The notes beneath the pieces were generated by a model. It ran no database searches and was not told where the DNA came from. It saw nothing but the letters and a program-made list of their open reading frames with translations. 64,000 bases of DNA. It comes from Vesta saturnalis. Taxonomy: Eukaryota; Arthropoda; Insecta; Coleoptera; Lampyridae. Positions 32,999 through 43,895 of the stretch are shown one piece after another. Made by a program: the position numbers and the translations under genes. The number at the start of each line of letters is the position of its first letter. Position 1 is the stretch's first letter. The DNA is taken from contig JARFJB010000650.1 in assembly GCA_036346205.1 (NCBI GenBank), positions 1,839,001-1,903,000 of the forward strand. Direction: 5' to 3'.

Positions 32999-33178
32999 AA
33001 TTGTGAACAATGTGAATTTATGACTAAATGGAAATCTAATGTAATCCATCATAGTTCGAAACACAATCATAGTGTTAATTATAAATGTGGATAATGTTAT
33101 TTTACGACAATATACATTTTATTTGATCAGTAAAATATGTTTACAATATTAAGGATAATTAATGTAGAAACAAACACA
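32999..33178 (+). pseudogene. In-frame 19th finger after the ZNF-B stop, plus family 3' tail
   Basis: Directly after TAA the same frame reads N-C-E-Q-C-E-F-M-T-K-W-K-S-N-V-I-H-H-S-S-K-H, a complete finger. Linker and YKC follow, then TAA at about 33091. The common trailer TTTGATCAGTAAAATATGTT comes next and similarity to ZNF-A and ZNF-C ends at about 33178, where the LINE 3' end begins. Confidence 0.75.
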
Positions 33179-33329
33179 GTAAACACGATAATAAATTGAA
33201 GGTTTCGATCATTAATAAGGCTATTTTTATAACTTACAGTTTTAGAAAAATTAAGCAATATTGTAGACATATCTTGTTCTGTTACTAGACTGAGTATAAT
33301 TGTAACTTAAAGGGTGTAAACATTTGTTC

Positions 33330-34335
33330 TAAATTTAGTGGATGCTGTTCTATTTCAAATTTTTTTTTATTTATTATCTTAAGTAACCTATTCTGTTTTG
33401 CTTGTAACAATCCCCAACCCATGCAATATTACCATAATTAATTATACTGTGAAAACGTGCGAAATAAATAATTCTTAACATTTTCACTGACAGAGTTTTG
33501 GGCAGTTTATAAAAACAAACAAGATATTTTGTTTCTTAAGAATGTATTCAATATGTTTGTCCCATTTCAAATTCTCATAAAAAATAATGGCCGTGACTAG
33601 AGCACGTGAAATTTGGAATTATAACCTCAATCTGTCAAAAATTGAAAAGAGGAAAATTCAAATCTACGGTAATCTAGGTGGGTTGCAGGATCCTGGTTAC
33701 CGTAGATTTTAATTTTCCTTTTTTCCATTTTTTAGACAGATTGAGGTTATAATTCGTCAATTTCACGTGCCTATATCACTGCCAAAAATAATACCCAGAT
33801 ATTTAATTTACTTAACCCAATTTAATTTAACATTATCAATTTTAATATTCAGTTTATTTTCACCTGGTACGCTGTCATACAATTTCCAAAACTTAAGTAT
33901 ACATATAGCTTCATCGAAATTTAAAGACAACCTGTTTAGTTTTAACCAAATACTAATTTTATCAAGATACATATTCATTTTATTTTGTGATATATCTCAC
34001 GAAGAACCATACGTAATTATCGCAGTATCATCCGCGTAAGAAAGGATTAAATCCTTAGGCGTCCCACACGGTAGATCATTCACACTCAAAATGAGTAAAT
34101 CAGTAAGATAGCTTTGCATAGGATTTAAAACTTTACCTTGAATACCAAGACAGTACAGTTTTTCCAAAAGTATAGAATGACCCACCGCGTCGAACGCCTT
34201 AGACAAATCCAAAAAATTTATTAATGTGGGCCTGCTCTTGTCAAGATTAGTATATATAATATTACTAACGTAACTCTATGCATCCCTGGTTTCTCTATAT
34301 TTTACGAACGCAAATTGTTGATTTGATATAAAACC
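33330..34335 (-). pseudogene. LINE (non-LTR retrotransposon) reverse-transcriptase fragment
   Basis: The minus strand carries reverse-transcriptase blocks in order. They are N-Q-Q-F-A-F-V-K near 34325, L-D-K-S-R-P-T-L-I-N-F-L-D-L-S-K-A-F-D-A near 34200, a deletion across the expected G-V-P-Q-G-S region, and the catalytic Y-A-D-D-T-A-I-I near 34030. Then come K-I-S-I-W-L-K-L-N-R-L-S-L-N-F-D, K-Y-L-G-I-I-F and a thumb region with L-R-I-I-Y-F-A-R-F-H-S-I-I-N-Y-G. Frameshifts and stops abound. It resembles the Jockey/CR1 group. A 195-bp hairpin element interrupts it at 33589-33783. Its 3' end lies at the ZNF-B tail, while its 5' end stops at the Harbinger insertion (34343). 33179-33330 is probably its 3' UTR. 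Confidence 0.8.
33589..33783. mobile_element. Hairpin MITE with 9-bp target duplication (MULE-like)
   Basis: 195 bp, nearly all inverted repeat: arms 33589-33675 and 33696-33783, starting GGC[CA]GTGA and sharing GCACGTGAAATT, GAATTATAACCTCAATCTGT and ATCTACGGTAA. AAAAATAAT flanks both sides (33580-33588 and 33784-33792). It splits the LINE frame exactly between the two copies of the target. A 9-bp duplication and long arms fit Mutator-like elements. Confidence 0.75.
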
Positions 34336-34483
34336 ACATTAAGGGGCCTATTATATAAGGCTTAACGATGTCGTTACGCAACGGCTATCGTTCGCGAACC
34401 TATTGTACGGTTTTTTTCTGCGTTAAGTTTTTGGCACATGGAGCTATCAAAAGCCGGTAGGTGCAGATAGACTGGTGTCTTTG

Positions 34484-35394
34484 CACAGTCAGCAGTGAGC
34501 AGACATTTACACGAAATTTTTGATATAATTGTAAATCACTTAGCCAACACTTACATACGGTTCCCACAAAATGCAATAGATCTGGCCAACGTTAAGCAAG
34601 GGTGTGTATGTTGTCGATAAGAATAGGGTGTCAATAATACTCCAATTCTTGTAGTTTTTTGAGCAATTTCAATTACCAGGTATAGTAGGTTGCACTGATT
34701 GCACACATATAGGCATGGCCACACCACAGCATATCAATTTGGGATATCCTGCTAACGTATTCATGAACAGAAAAGGTTTTATAGTCTCAATTGTCAACTT
34801 GTAACTTCATAATGATGTTTTAAATTAGTCTACTTATACTTCCGTAACCTGTTATAATTTTTAAGTTCTGCGATGTAAATTGCAAGGTATTGGCCATTGA
34901 TGCTCGATTTCCCGGCAGTGTGTATGATGCTGCTATTTTCACAATGAGTTCAGTGAAGGATTTGTTGCATGGGAATTTTATCACAGGAGACGAACACTCA
35001 TATTTATTTGGAGATGATGGTTATCTTTGTTGCCTTATTTATTAACACTAATTCATGGAGCTGCGCCTGATACACCCGAGTTTCGATACACACAACGACA
35101 TTGTCAAATACGTAATCGTGTAGAACGTACATTTGGATTGATAAAGGGAGTATGGCGTTGCTTGAATCCACACCGTATTCTACATTATCAACCAGAATTT
35201 GCAGCTCTTATAACGTATGCATATGCGGCACTACATAACTTAATGATAAATAGAGGTGTCGAAAGTAAGTATGCCAAGTAGTTATGGTTACCTAAGGAAC
35301 GATTTATAAATTTGTTTGTTTCAGTGAACGAAGACCTGGAATTTTACAATGTTAATGATGAAGGTAATGATGTTGATGATCCGAAGCCTTGTTA
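34484..35394 (+). pseudogene. Harbinger transposase (HARBI1-like, DDE_4)
   Basis: An N-terminal stretch (SRHLHEIFDII...RFPQNAIDLANVKQG) is followed by a likely intron. The first acid is in G-C-T-D-C-T-H-I (about 34690) and the second in R-F-P-G-S-V-Y-D-A (about 34910). G-D-D-G-Y follows, and the third acid is in R-N-R-V-E-R-T-F-G (about 35115). The order and motifs match HARBI1-type transposases. A donor GTAAGT at 35262 and acceptor TTTCAG before 35325 join the last exon, which ends DDPKPC at 35394. A second intron is likely near 34800-34865. A frameshift lies at about 35025, and exon phases do not join cleanly at two places, so the copy is probably dead. Its presumed partner is the Myb-like protein on the other strand. 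Confidence 0.78.
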
Positions 35395-35528
35395 AATAGA
35401 GGAAGGATGTTAAGGAATCAATTAATTCAAAATTTTTTAGTCAATCAAAATACACTAATTTTTACATTTTATGTCAAAATCTGTATACATTCCACTTGGC
35501 TACTATCTAACTAGTTTTCTCATCGTCA

Positions 35529-36329
35529 TCACTTGATCTGAAGCTCCATTTGTCGCAATTTTAGTCTCCTCCTTTGGATGTCGGTTAACTTTTCCAGATT
35601 ATCGTTTATCTTTCGAAGAATGTCGATTTCGTCTTCTTTTTTCTCATCTTTATTGGTGATTTCTTTTAAACAACCGATTAATTTTGATCCTCTTCTTTTT
35701 AAAGGGTGCTCAGAACCGACTTCCTGTACATTAGATGGAGCTGCTGTAGAAGTAATAGCAATATTCTCCTTATTTTCCATATTATTGTCAATGTTTTCAT
35801 CGACGGACAAAGATGCCGAAGAAGTCGCTAATATGCCACCTTTTTATTAGATAGAACATAAGAAAAGATTTTAAAACATATTACCAATTCCAAATTCCGG
35901 AGTTTCTCGCATTCCGTCGACTACAACTCAACCAATTGTGTCCATAAGTAATTGTTCGATGTCTGTTAGGGAATATTCGGACACATCTTTGTTTCCAGTT
36001 TCCCTTTGAACACTTTTCAATTTTCTGACCTTTCGTTTGGTTTGAGACCGCCAGTCAGTAAAAACCTAGAATACGTTTATGCAATATACAATTGTAGATG
36101 TATTTACAAATACCCTTTTCCACTCTTTTACATTTCTTATCGGGCCACCAGCTGCATTTAGTAATTGCACTAATTTTTCACAGGTTTCCTCTATGATATG
36201 AGGTTGATTAGCGTCGAATTTGTTCTCCTAAAGGCCTTGTTTGATTTGAGGTGTTCAATGTACAGTAGGTATGTATTGGCCTCTTATTGTTTTGCCAGCT
36301 CGTGGTCGTTTTGGAGTTTGGTTAGCCAT
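35529..36329 (-). pseudogene. Harbinger Myb/SANT-like DNA-binding protein, three exons
   Basis: Exons on the minus strand are 36329-36114, 36065-35885 and 35839-35529, with GT...AG introns of 48 and 45 bp. The protein starts MANQTPKRPRAGKTIRG. Its Myb-like region reads YIEHLKSNKAF, then ENKFDANQPHIIEETCEKLVQ, L-N-A-A-G-G-P-I, and W-K-R-V-F-T-D-W-R across the first intron. The last exon is acidic, then Lys/Arg-rich, ending in a helical tail (NDNLEKLTDIQRRRLKLRQMELQ). This matches the companion protein that recruits Harbinger transposase to the nucleus and to element ends. The Myb N-terminus is readable only in a shifted frame between about 36290 and 36225, with in-frame stops in the other, so two small lesions break exon 1. 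Confidence 0.7.
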
Positions 36330-36669
36330 GATGATTTGTCTGAAATTTTTTAATCCTACATTATATTAACTTAAAAGCTTACCAAAATGTGTAGGTATAT
36401 TTTACAAATACAAAATACATTGCGCGTTTTTACCTTTTCTCTGTCTCAGTAAGGTTATGTTTTTTGACATTTGTTATTTTCGGCTTTGAGATAGTTCTAA
36501 TGTCAACAAATTCTGTTCATATTGCCGACTATTATAGAGATAATTTATAACGATCATCCAACGACTATTTCTTTAATGATAGTGATATAGAATGTAACTA
36601 TCGTTCAAGTTCGAGTCGTTACCATTACAAAATCGTTAGTTAACGACACAATACAGAATAGGCTCCTAA

Positions 36670-37060
36670 TACAGCATATGACAGTGTTAAGTTTAAATGT
36701 GGACAACCAGATTTTACAAAAAAAGGAAAGCTTGTTTAAAAAACAACATAGTCTAAAATTAAATAATAGTGTAGAGTATAAATGTAAACAATGCGAGTAT
36801 TTAACAAATGTGAAACAGTATTTAAAGACCCATGTAGTGTAGCTCTTCTTGACAGCCAAATATAATTTTAAAAACCTGATTTTATGACAAAATGGAAAGC
36901 TTATTTAATACATCATACCTTAAAACAATGATAGTGTTGATTATAAATACAAACGATGTGTTGATACGATTGAAAGCTAATTTAATGCGGCATAGTCTAA
37001 AACACAAAGTGCTAATTATAAACGTGAAGTGTCCATTTTACTTAATAAATACAAAATTTA
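36670..37060 (+). pseudogene. Decayed zinc-finger array
   Basis: At least four decayed finger units of the ZNF family. Recognisable words are TACAGCATATGACAGTGTTAAG, AAATGTGGACAACCAGATTTTAC, AGTATAAATGTAAACAATGCG and ATGACAAAATGGAAAGCTTA, plus the relic block shared with 30640-30770. Stops and indels remove any frame. The Harbinger element inserted at its left edge. Confidence 0.7.
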
Positions 37061-37437
37061 AAAAAAACACGACACATACAAATGCTACTTTTCAAACCTT
37101 TAAAAAGTAAACAAATTTTCTTGACACGGAACTGTCGATCAAGTCACCTTTCAAACATAAATAATACCCCAAAACTTCTTAATAGTATATTATGAAATTA
37201 GTCTATAATGCAAGGAATTATCGCAAGAGGTTCCATTATTGCTTGAGCGGAGCGAAATTTATCGTAACCGCCTGAACGACAACTATACAAAACTATACAC
37301 AAAAGGAAGCGTATTCATCCGTCTAAATAAATACAAATAAAACATTTTACTAAAATTACCAACAAAAGTAAACGCAGAAAATGATCAGTCGAAACCTTAC
37401 ATTCCTTCTCGCAACGATAACGGTAATACTCGGCAAT

Positions 37438-37441
<4 letters not shown>
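37061..37441. other. Intergenic, nothing recognised
   Basis: AT-rich sequence between the finger relic and the TA array. No gene or repeat named. Confidence 0.4.

Positions 37442-37513
<72 letters not shown>
37442..37513. repeat. (AT)n microsatellite
   Basis: About 36 AT units. It sits at the 3' edge of the piggyBac-2 gene, at the same relative position as the TA array at 41261-41301. Confidence 0.95.
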
Positions 37514-37514
<1 letters not shown>

Positions 37515-37564
37515 GAGTTTAAAATATATTTTCGTCTACTTATGTTTTCGTTATGTGTTCGTCA

Positions 37565-38395
37565 TTGTAAATTATCCATGAATTTAGTGCTGCTAAATCA
37601 AGTATGTTGAAAAATAGGGTGACACCTCCAAGAAAACCATTTGATTGTATAATTCCTTGCCATTTGGTCCAAAACATCTACCCCATATTTAGTATTGTTG
37701 TAGAATTTTACGGTTTCTGGTAGTTTCTTCTGTCCCTCATCAGTCGTTGAAAATTTATGGATACTACTGAGAATGCACATATTTTTCGATCTTTGCGCTT
37801 GATAACTTGTTAGAGAAATATCGGCACATTCAAAAACCGTAGAATACAAATCATTTCTCGGTTTTTTATAACAGCTGGTAAAAATCTTTTACACACTTCC
37901 AATTAGTGATGTCGACTCCTTTTGCAAACTTTTGGCTCCCCGTTTTTAAAAAGGGATCCATTAATTTCATCACAGTATGTTCAGGTAATAACATATTAGT
38001 TGGTATTGAATCGTCCTTGCTAAAGTAAGGAAATCCATTTAACATGTATTTTGTTTCAACGTCAGCTGCAATCCAAAACTTTATGCCAAATTTATCCCAT
38101 TTATTACTCATATATTGTTTTTGTCGGAAATAGTAATCAATTGTAATGTTTGCTCCTGGTATATACCACATAATACAATTACTCACAAATTTATTCCATC
38201 CCTCAGATACTGCATCAAACTTAGATTTTTTTACGATCTCGACGAGTAGATTTTAGGTTGAATCGAATAAATCGCTTTATTCGGTTGAGTTTATCTGTCG
38301 ACATTGGAACCCAAAAGAAATTAGACCCCCATGTATTGTTCCACAATTGATCTAGTGGAACCATAGACACCATTTGGTTTGTGTCTCTACAGGTA
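37565..38395 (-). pseudogene. piggyBac-2 transposase, partial
   Basis: The minus strand carries, in order: W-G-S-N-F-F-W-V-P-M-S-T-D-K-L-N-R-I-K-R-F-I-R-F near 38320-38230; P-G-A-N-I-T-I-D near 38155 (first catalytic Asp); K-F-G-I-K-F-W-I-A-A-D-V; a region where the second Asp should follow (not conserved); T-S-Y-Q-A; and K-K-L-P-E-T-V-K-F-Y-N-N-T-K-Y-G-V-D-V-L-D-Q-M-A-R near 37700. The last block is the standard piggyBac C-terminal core. Frames are shifted at about 37866 and 38220. It is a different lineage from piggyBac-1. The same C-terminal segment is present at 41027-41260 on the other strand. Confidence 0.78.
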
Positions 38396-38531
38396 TGCAG
38401 CAGAACGTATAGTTACCAAGCCTCAAATAAAGAAATACCACCACAAACCGGTTAGGTATGTCAGTAATTTTACGAAACTGCAATTTGGAATGTGATTTAT
38501 GAGATGTTTGAAAAGAGCAGGTTATTATTTT

Positions 38532-38580
38532 AACAAACAAAATACACCCACGTACCACACGTGGGTGTTTTTTTTTTGTT
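38532..38580. repeat. Short hairpin
   Basis: 22-bp arms (38532-38553 and 38559-38580) around ACACCCACGT...ACGTGGGTGT, with a 5-nt loop and a T-run at the end. Lies upstream of piggyBac-2. Role unknown. Confidence 0.5.
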
Positions 38581-38707
38581 ACAAATCCTGCCACAGTTCT
38601 AGTATTCCAGAATTTTCAGGTTATTATTTTATTATAAGTTTTGTTATGCAAGAAAAAGTTATTATTATGTTTAGAATTTACATTCTACATACATAAAGAA
38701 AAAATTT

Positions 38708-38780
38708 TAATCGATAGCTCAGTTGGTTAGAGACGTACTCTATAAAAGTACATGTCGCAGGTTCAAATCCTACTCGAGGT
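38708..38780 (+). tRNA. tRNA-Tyr-like gene or pseudogene (anticodon ATA)
   Basis: 73-nt cloverleaf with an A box (TAGCTCAGTTGG), a perfect 5-bp anticodon stem GTACT/AGTAC around the loop CTATAAA, a variable loop, and a B box (GGTTCAAATCC). CGATAGCTCAGTTGG and the acceptor remnant TCGA resemble eukaryotic tRNA-Tyr. Only four of seven acceptor pairs form, the D and T stems have one mismatch each, the anticodon is ATA rather than GTA, and the intron usual in tRNA-Tyr is absent. A CTTTTT terminator follows. Most likely a tRNA pseudogene or tRNA-derived repeat. Confidence 0.55.
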
Positions 38781-38781
38781 A

Positions 38782-40599
38782 AACTTTTTATTTATTTATT
38801 TAATAAAATTAATAATAATTTTTAATTATAGGCTATTATTTGTTTATAACGAAGTAACAATGTCACGTTTCTTCACGACAGTCGCTTTTGGAAATTTTGC
38901 AGGGAATGGATATTTTCATTTAAATATGATTTTAAATCGAGGATGAATGTTTCGGTTGTGAATATGTGAGCTGGATTGGTGACTAATAAGGGAAATTATT
39001 TTAATTACACAGGGTCGTCTCAAAAAAGAACGGAAAAAATATTTAAAGTAAATTCAGGTGATTGTGGTGAAAACGAAGGTATGTGGAAGTATATGATCGA
39101 TATGCAATGGTATGCTGGTGGGGATATGATTGGGCAGGTGGTGGTGAAATTGAAGGATAAGAAATGGATATATTTTTTGTATTTTAATTTATGATTCATA
39201 GGGGAGTAAAAGAAAGGGGTGGTGGTACTATATAGTTCTCCATTGTAGCGGGGAATACACCAACCCGTGGTAAAACTACCCTGTAATTGGAGGTGAAGAA
39301 GAAGCGATTGCTTTACCTTCGGGGCCGAAACCCTCGTTAGCAAAGGAACGGTACAAAAGAGTCCATTTACATGCTTTTCGGATTCTTACATCGAAGAAGT
39401 GTATTAGAAAAGATTTTTTGGTTTACTATTTTGAGGAATAGGAAGCGAGTAAAAGGTTTAAGTATAAGTGTAAGTGATTTTGGGAACCGGGCGGTCTGGT
39501 ATTTATAAGGGAAGGCGAGCGTAACTGCTAGTAGTTATAAACAAGGCAGGAATACAGTTGGGGAAGTAACTAGGAAATAAGTTCTGATTGGAACTATTTT
39601 CCGGGATAGGAAAACTAATTTGGAAGGATTTTAGGTCATTACAATGGGACAGGTTTCTGTTCGTAGAGTGAAGGTTTAAATGCATATGTTAATAATGTGA
39701 ATTCACACAGATCCTCCAGATAGCGATCGGGGCAGTGTACAAAAAAACAAATATTGGTGGAAAACGGTGATGTGTATTAAGGTATTGCAATAAATTATTT
39801 ATAAAATAAACCCTTATTGTAGACCAATCATAATGTACTATGTATGCAAGCAGTGTAGACAGGTTTATTCATGGAGAAGAATTAATTTTTTTCGTCTAAA
39901 ACAGTGAAAGACAATTTTTTTAAATTGTTTGAACATCATTTAGTTAAGAATTTGACAGACAATGCCAGTTATCACAGTACTTTACAAAACTAAAGTTCCA
40001 AATTGTGATACCAAAACATGAAACAAAAGAGTAGCTTCAAAATAATGTACCTTTTGACCAAGATTTATTAAAATCACAGTTATTAAAATTAGTTAATCAG
40101 TAAGTAAAATCTGCTGAAGTTATTGTGAATGTAAGTGATTTACTTTTAGGAATAAACCCCTAGAACGTATGTAACTGATTCCATTGCACACTGATATGGA
40201 CATACTGTATTGCGATTGCCCCATACTACTGCAATTGATCTACTTACATAACATCACAAACATGATTAAATTGTATTTAAAATACGGAAAATAAATTTAA
40301 GTGTGGTGGGGATTGATCAAGCACGCATCAGTGATTATTGGCAAACAATATTTCTGTATGCAATATTCTTTAGATATGTGCAAATATTACTTTTGCATTT
40401 TATTGGTATATTAAAATGATTAAAATTGTTTCAATTTAATTTGTAGAGATCTTGTTACACTCAAAGGTGTAATGGGTTGCCTATACAATATGTTTGTATA
40501 GCTAGCTGTTCCTTGAAATATACGTCACAATAATCTTATATACTATTTATCTTTTACATTCCGTATATTATACGGAATTACAAAGTAAATTAAAAGGAA
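38782..40599. other. Non-coding stretch, nothing recognised
   Basis: Short frames only. A GC-richer patch at 39210-39340 (GGGGCCGAAACCCTCG) has no recognised identity. Confidence 0.4.
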
Positions 40600-41027
40600 G
40601 GTATTCAAACCTTCATCCTCAAGATTTTGACGGATTTTCACGTTTTGAGGGCCATTCTGACCATTTTTGGCCTGCCGCCTGTATGTGTATGCGCGCGTCA
40701 GCGTATGTATATGTTGTTATCCACGCTAACTCCAAACCATAATACATACGTTTTTGTAATTTTGTATTTTAGCTTCATTTCATTTCTTCTGGAGCTGATT
40801 TACATTATGGGAAAAATTCAGCGACTGAGAAGGGAGGGTTGGGTACAGTTTTTGGTTTTTATCGAATGCTTATGAACCAGTTACATGTTTCAAAGCATAT
40901 CTACATATAGATCTTAAACATATCTCTGTGAAGTGACGAAGTAAGAATTTTCCTACAGCTAATGCCACTGCTTGTAAGAGGCGACTAATCAAAGGGTGTG
41001 GTGAGTTGGAGAAAGTGTTTCGTCTTT
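40600..41027 (+). repeat. Dispersed GT-type repeat, copy 2
   Basis: Shares CTTCATTTCATTTCTTCTGG, GAGCTGATTTACATTATGGG, TTTCAAAGCATATCTACA and TAGATCTTAAACATATCTCTG with the copy at 63240-63680. The GT tract is short here (about 40683-40700). It joins a piggyBac-2 fragment at about 41027. Confidence 0.7.
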
Positions 41028-41257
41028 TCGACGATTGATGAGGGACAGAAGAAACTACCAGAAACCGTAAAATTCTACAACGATACTAAATATGGGGTAG
41101 ATATTTTGGACCAAATGGCAAGGAATTATACAATCAAATGGTCTTCCTGGAGGTGTCCTCTATTTTTCAACATACTTGATTTAGCAGCAATAAATTCATG
41201 GATAATTTACAATGTATGTACTAACGAAAACATAAGTCGACGAAAATATATTTTAAA

Positions 41258-41260
<3 letters not shown>
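41027..41260 (+). pseudogene. piggyBac-2 C-terminal fragment, opposite orientation
   Basis: Reads DEGQKKLPETVKFYND, then YGVDILDQMARNYTIK and LDLAAINSWIIYN, the same segment as 37755-37565 but on the + strand. It carries the same trailing TCGACGAAAATATATTTTAAA and then a TA array. It continues the C-terminal frame further than the left copy and shows the LDLAAINSW piggyBac motif. Confidence 0.8.

Positions 41261-41301
<41 letters not shown>
41261..41301. repeat. (TA)n microsatellite
   Basis: About 20 TA units following the piggyBac-2 fragment. Confidence 0.95.
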
Positions 41302-41304
<3 letters not shown>

Positions 41305-43817
41305 TGACTAAATAATTTTTGACGTTGAATAAATATAATTATTATTAACTTAATGAATCTCTACTTGGGGATAGGGTTCAATTTGAATTTCGTAGGCAAA
41401 TAAAAATAAAACTTCTAAACTGTTTCATTATTATTAAATTGAAATGTTAGCGTGAATCTTATAATTTTATTTCACACAAGGAAGTATTCCTGTGTATAAA
41501 TTAATAGTTCTTTACAATTATTTTTTTAACGTGTACGACTTCTATGAATTTTGCAACAAGTACGCATGCGTGCGTGCTAAATTAAATGTGTAGCTTGTCA
41601 AAATTCCAAACAACGATCTATTTCTTAGTAAGTACAATTTTACTTTAATCAAAATTAGAATTATTATATTTATGATTACCCTTGTTCATTACCTTTCCAG
41701 ATATTTATACACGTCGTCGCACAACAATTATACAGAAATTCAAAAATATATACATACATACGGGACATCAAAAGAATAATCAATGCAATCTTTTGGGTTA
41801 TGATAATAAAATAAACTCACATGTATTTTCGAAATTTCCATTACACGGTCACCTTAAGCTTGTTCCATGTTAACATTGGATGTAAACTTTATTCCATCTA
41901 ACGATGATACTGCCTTCCTGTAGAAATTGGTACTGTTTGATTCCCATAATTTCATCCAGCTTCACTAGCTTGTGGTAAATCTTCTTTGCGGTAAATACGT
42001 TGCACTTGGGTAATATGCTCATTTTCTTTTATAGTATATTTTATTTTATTTGGATATTAAAATATTTATTAAATTTTCGAATTAATCTTGTGACTTATTC
42101 TTTTCTAAACTTTTATAATTGCTCACACTTTTATTTTAGATACCGATTTGTAGTTAAAGTTGTTTTATAACCTCAATTACTTTTGAGAAAAAATAAACAT
42201 CACATCCAAAATAACAGACGAATTTTATTAAAATAAAAAAATTGCACATCATCCGATGTTGAACAAAATTTCGAAATGAAACAAAACAATAGTGTCGAAA
42301 ATTATAACCGGAAACCTTAGTTTTTAAAATTTTATTATATGTTATATCGATTGTTTCTGAAATCTCAGACTCTACGTTGTTGGTGGTCCACTTCCGATAA
42401 TGTTAACGAAAATTTTAACTTACATGTTTACACATGCACTATTCGCACTATGACTTGTTAGCCACAAAGAAATATAAGAGAAGAGAGTGACAAATCAGGA
42501 GCATTTCCTTTTATACTTTCTCATAGCTACCATAACTTTCAATTTTCTCTTTACATTACATACAAAAGATCCTGGCATTCGATTGGTCTAAACAAAAAGA
42601 TTAATTTAACTAAAACATAAATTATGCCATAACTTTTTCAATTCAATTCGGATTTGATTTTTAAATACATTTTTGAACTCAGGACAAAATTCTGCATAAA
42701 TAGACACCTCACATGCTATAATTCGTTTCATCAATTTACATTTTGAAAATGTTACATCTAAATTTACTAATATCTAGTAAATATTTTATTTTACAACTAA
42801 ACTGATGATATATTCAGCTTCTACATAAAAAACTGTATAGGAATACATTTATCTCTACCCATTTTACATAGTTATAGCAAAATTTTTATTTTAATACCTT
42901 AATTGTATGTACTTAACCTAACTTTTCTAAATTTATGTTTAAACTACATATTTAAAATTAATTTCTTTGTACAAATAAGGAAACCTATTGATATGCTTTT
43001 ATAATTTATTCTGAACTTATCTTGCCTTAAATAATTTATAAATTTGTAAACTTTATTAATTATTGTACTTAACCTAACTTTATATAATTTAATTTAAACT
43101 TGCGTTTTAAACGGTTATATCACTTGTAATCTTTATCTAATATGTTCCTATATATGGTTCTAACACAATCACTGTTTATCTGTACTTTATAGTTTCTAAT
43201 TTTGTATTTCCACACTTTCATATTGTTATCATATTTTGTAAGTTTTTGTACACAAATTGTATTTATATGGTTAATATCACATTTCACATATAATGTTCAA
43301 GTTCTTAGATATGTTTCTAAGGCACTTTAACTTCTTAACCACTTTTTAAACACTTAGTCTAGGATCTATTAACATAACGTCTTCATACAATAACCTTTTT
43401 TATAGTTCGTAGAGTTTTTATGCACTGTACCAATTACTATACATGTTCTACACATTAGAATTATTGTACTCCATGTAATCAATATCTGTCATGTGTTTAA
43501 TGGCTTAATTATATTGATTTATATATGAAATTTCTTATTTATCTTTAACGAAATTGAACTTACACACTAATATGTGTCGTGTTGACCTTTTTAACATGCT
43601 ACTGCTATAGCTCAAATGCTTTCATGAATACAACATCATTTGCAAACCCCATGAAGCCTGTTTTGTTGTACAAAAACCATAGTTTTATATTCGCACATTG
43701 TATTTTCTCATAACCAAATGTACAACTTCTTCAACTTTATTTGAACTTGCGTACGATATAATATTTGAACTCGATACAACTCTACCCCCTCTATTATACC
43801 TATTTATAACAATCGAA

Positions 43818-43820
<3 letters not shown>
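41302..43820. other. Long AT-rich stretch without genes
   Basis: 2.5 kb with only short frames in all six readings. Its last 100 bp resemble 28430-28498. I find no RNA gene or repeat boundary inside. Confidence 0.45.

Positions 43821-43823
<3 letters not shown>

Positions 43824-43892
<69 letters not shown>
43824..43892. repeat. (TA)n microsatellite
   Basis: About 34 TA units at the edge of repeat copy 3. Confidence 0.95.

Positions 43893-43895
<3 letters not shown>

Larger units (their letters stand above)
34343..36666. mobile_element. PIF/Harbinger transposon with both genes
   Basis: 2324 bp flanked by TAA (34340-34342 and 36667-36669), which fits the TWA target of Harbinger elements. The ends are imperfect inverted repeats (GGGGCCTATTATATA and GGAGCCTATTCTGTA). 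It contains a transposase on + and a Myb/SANT-like gene on -, converging, which is the standard two-protein layout. On the left it abuts a LINE fragment, on the right a zinc-finger relic. Confidence 0.82.
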
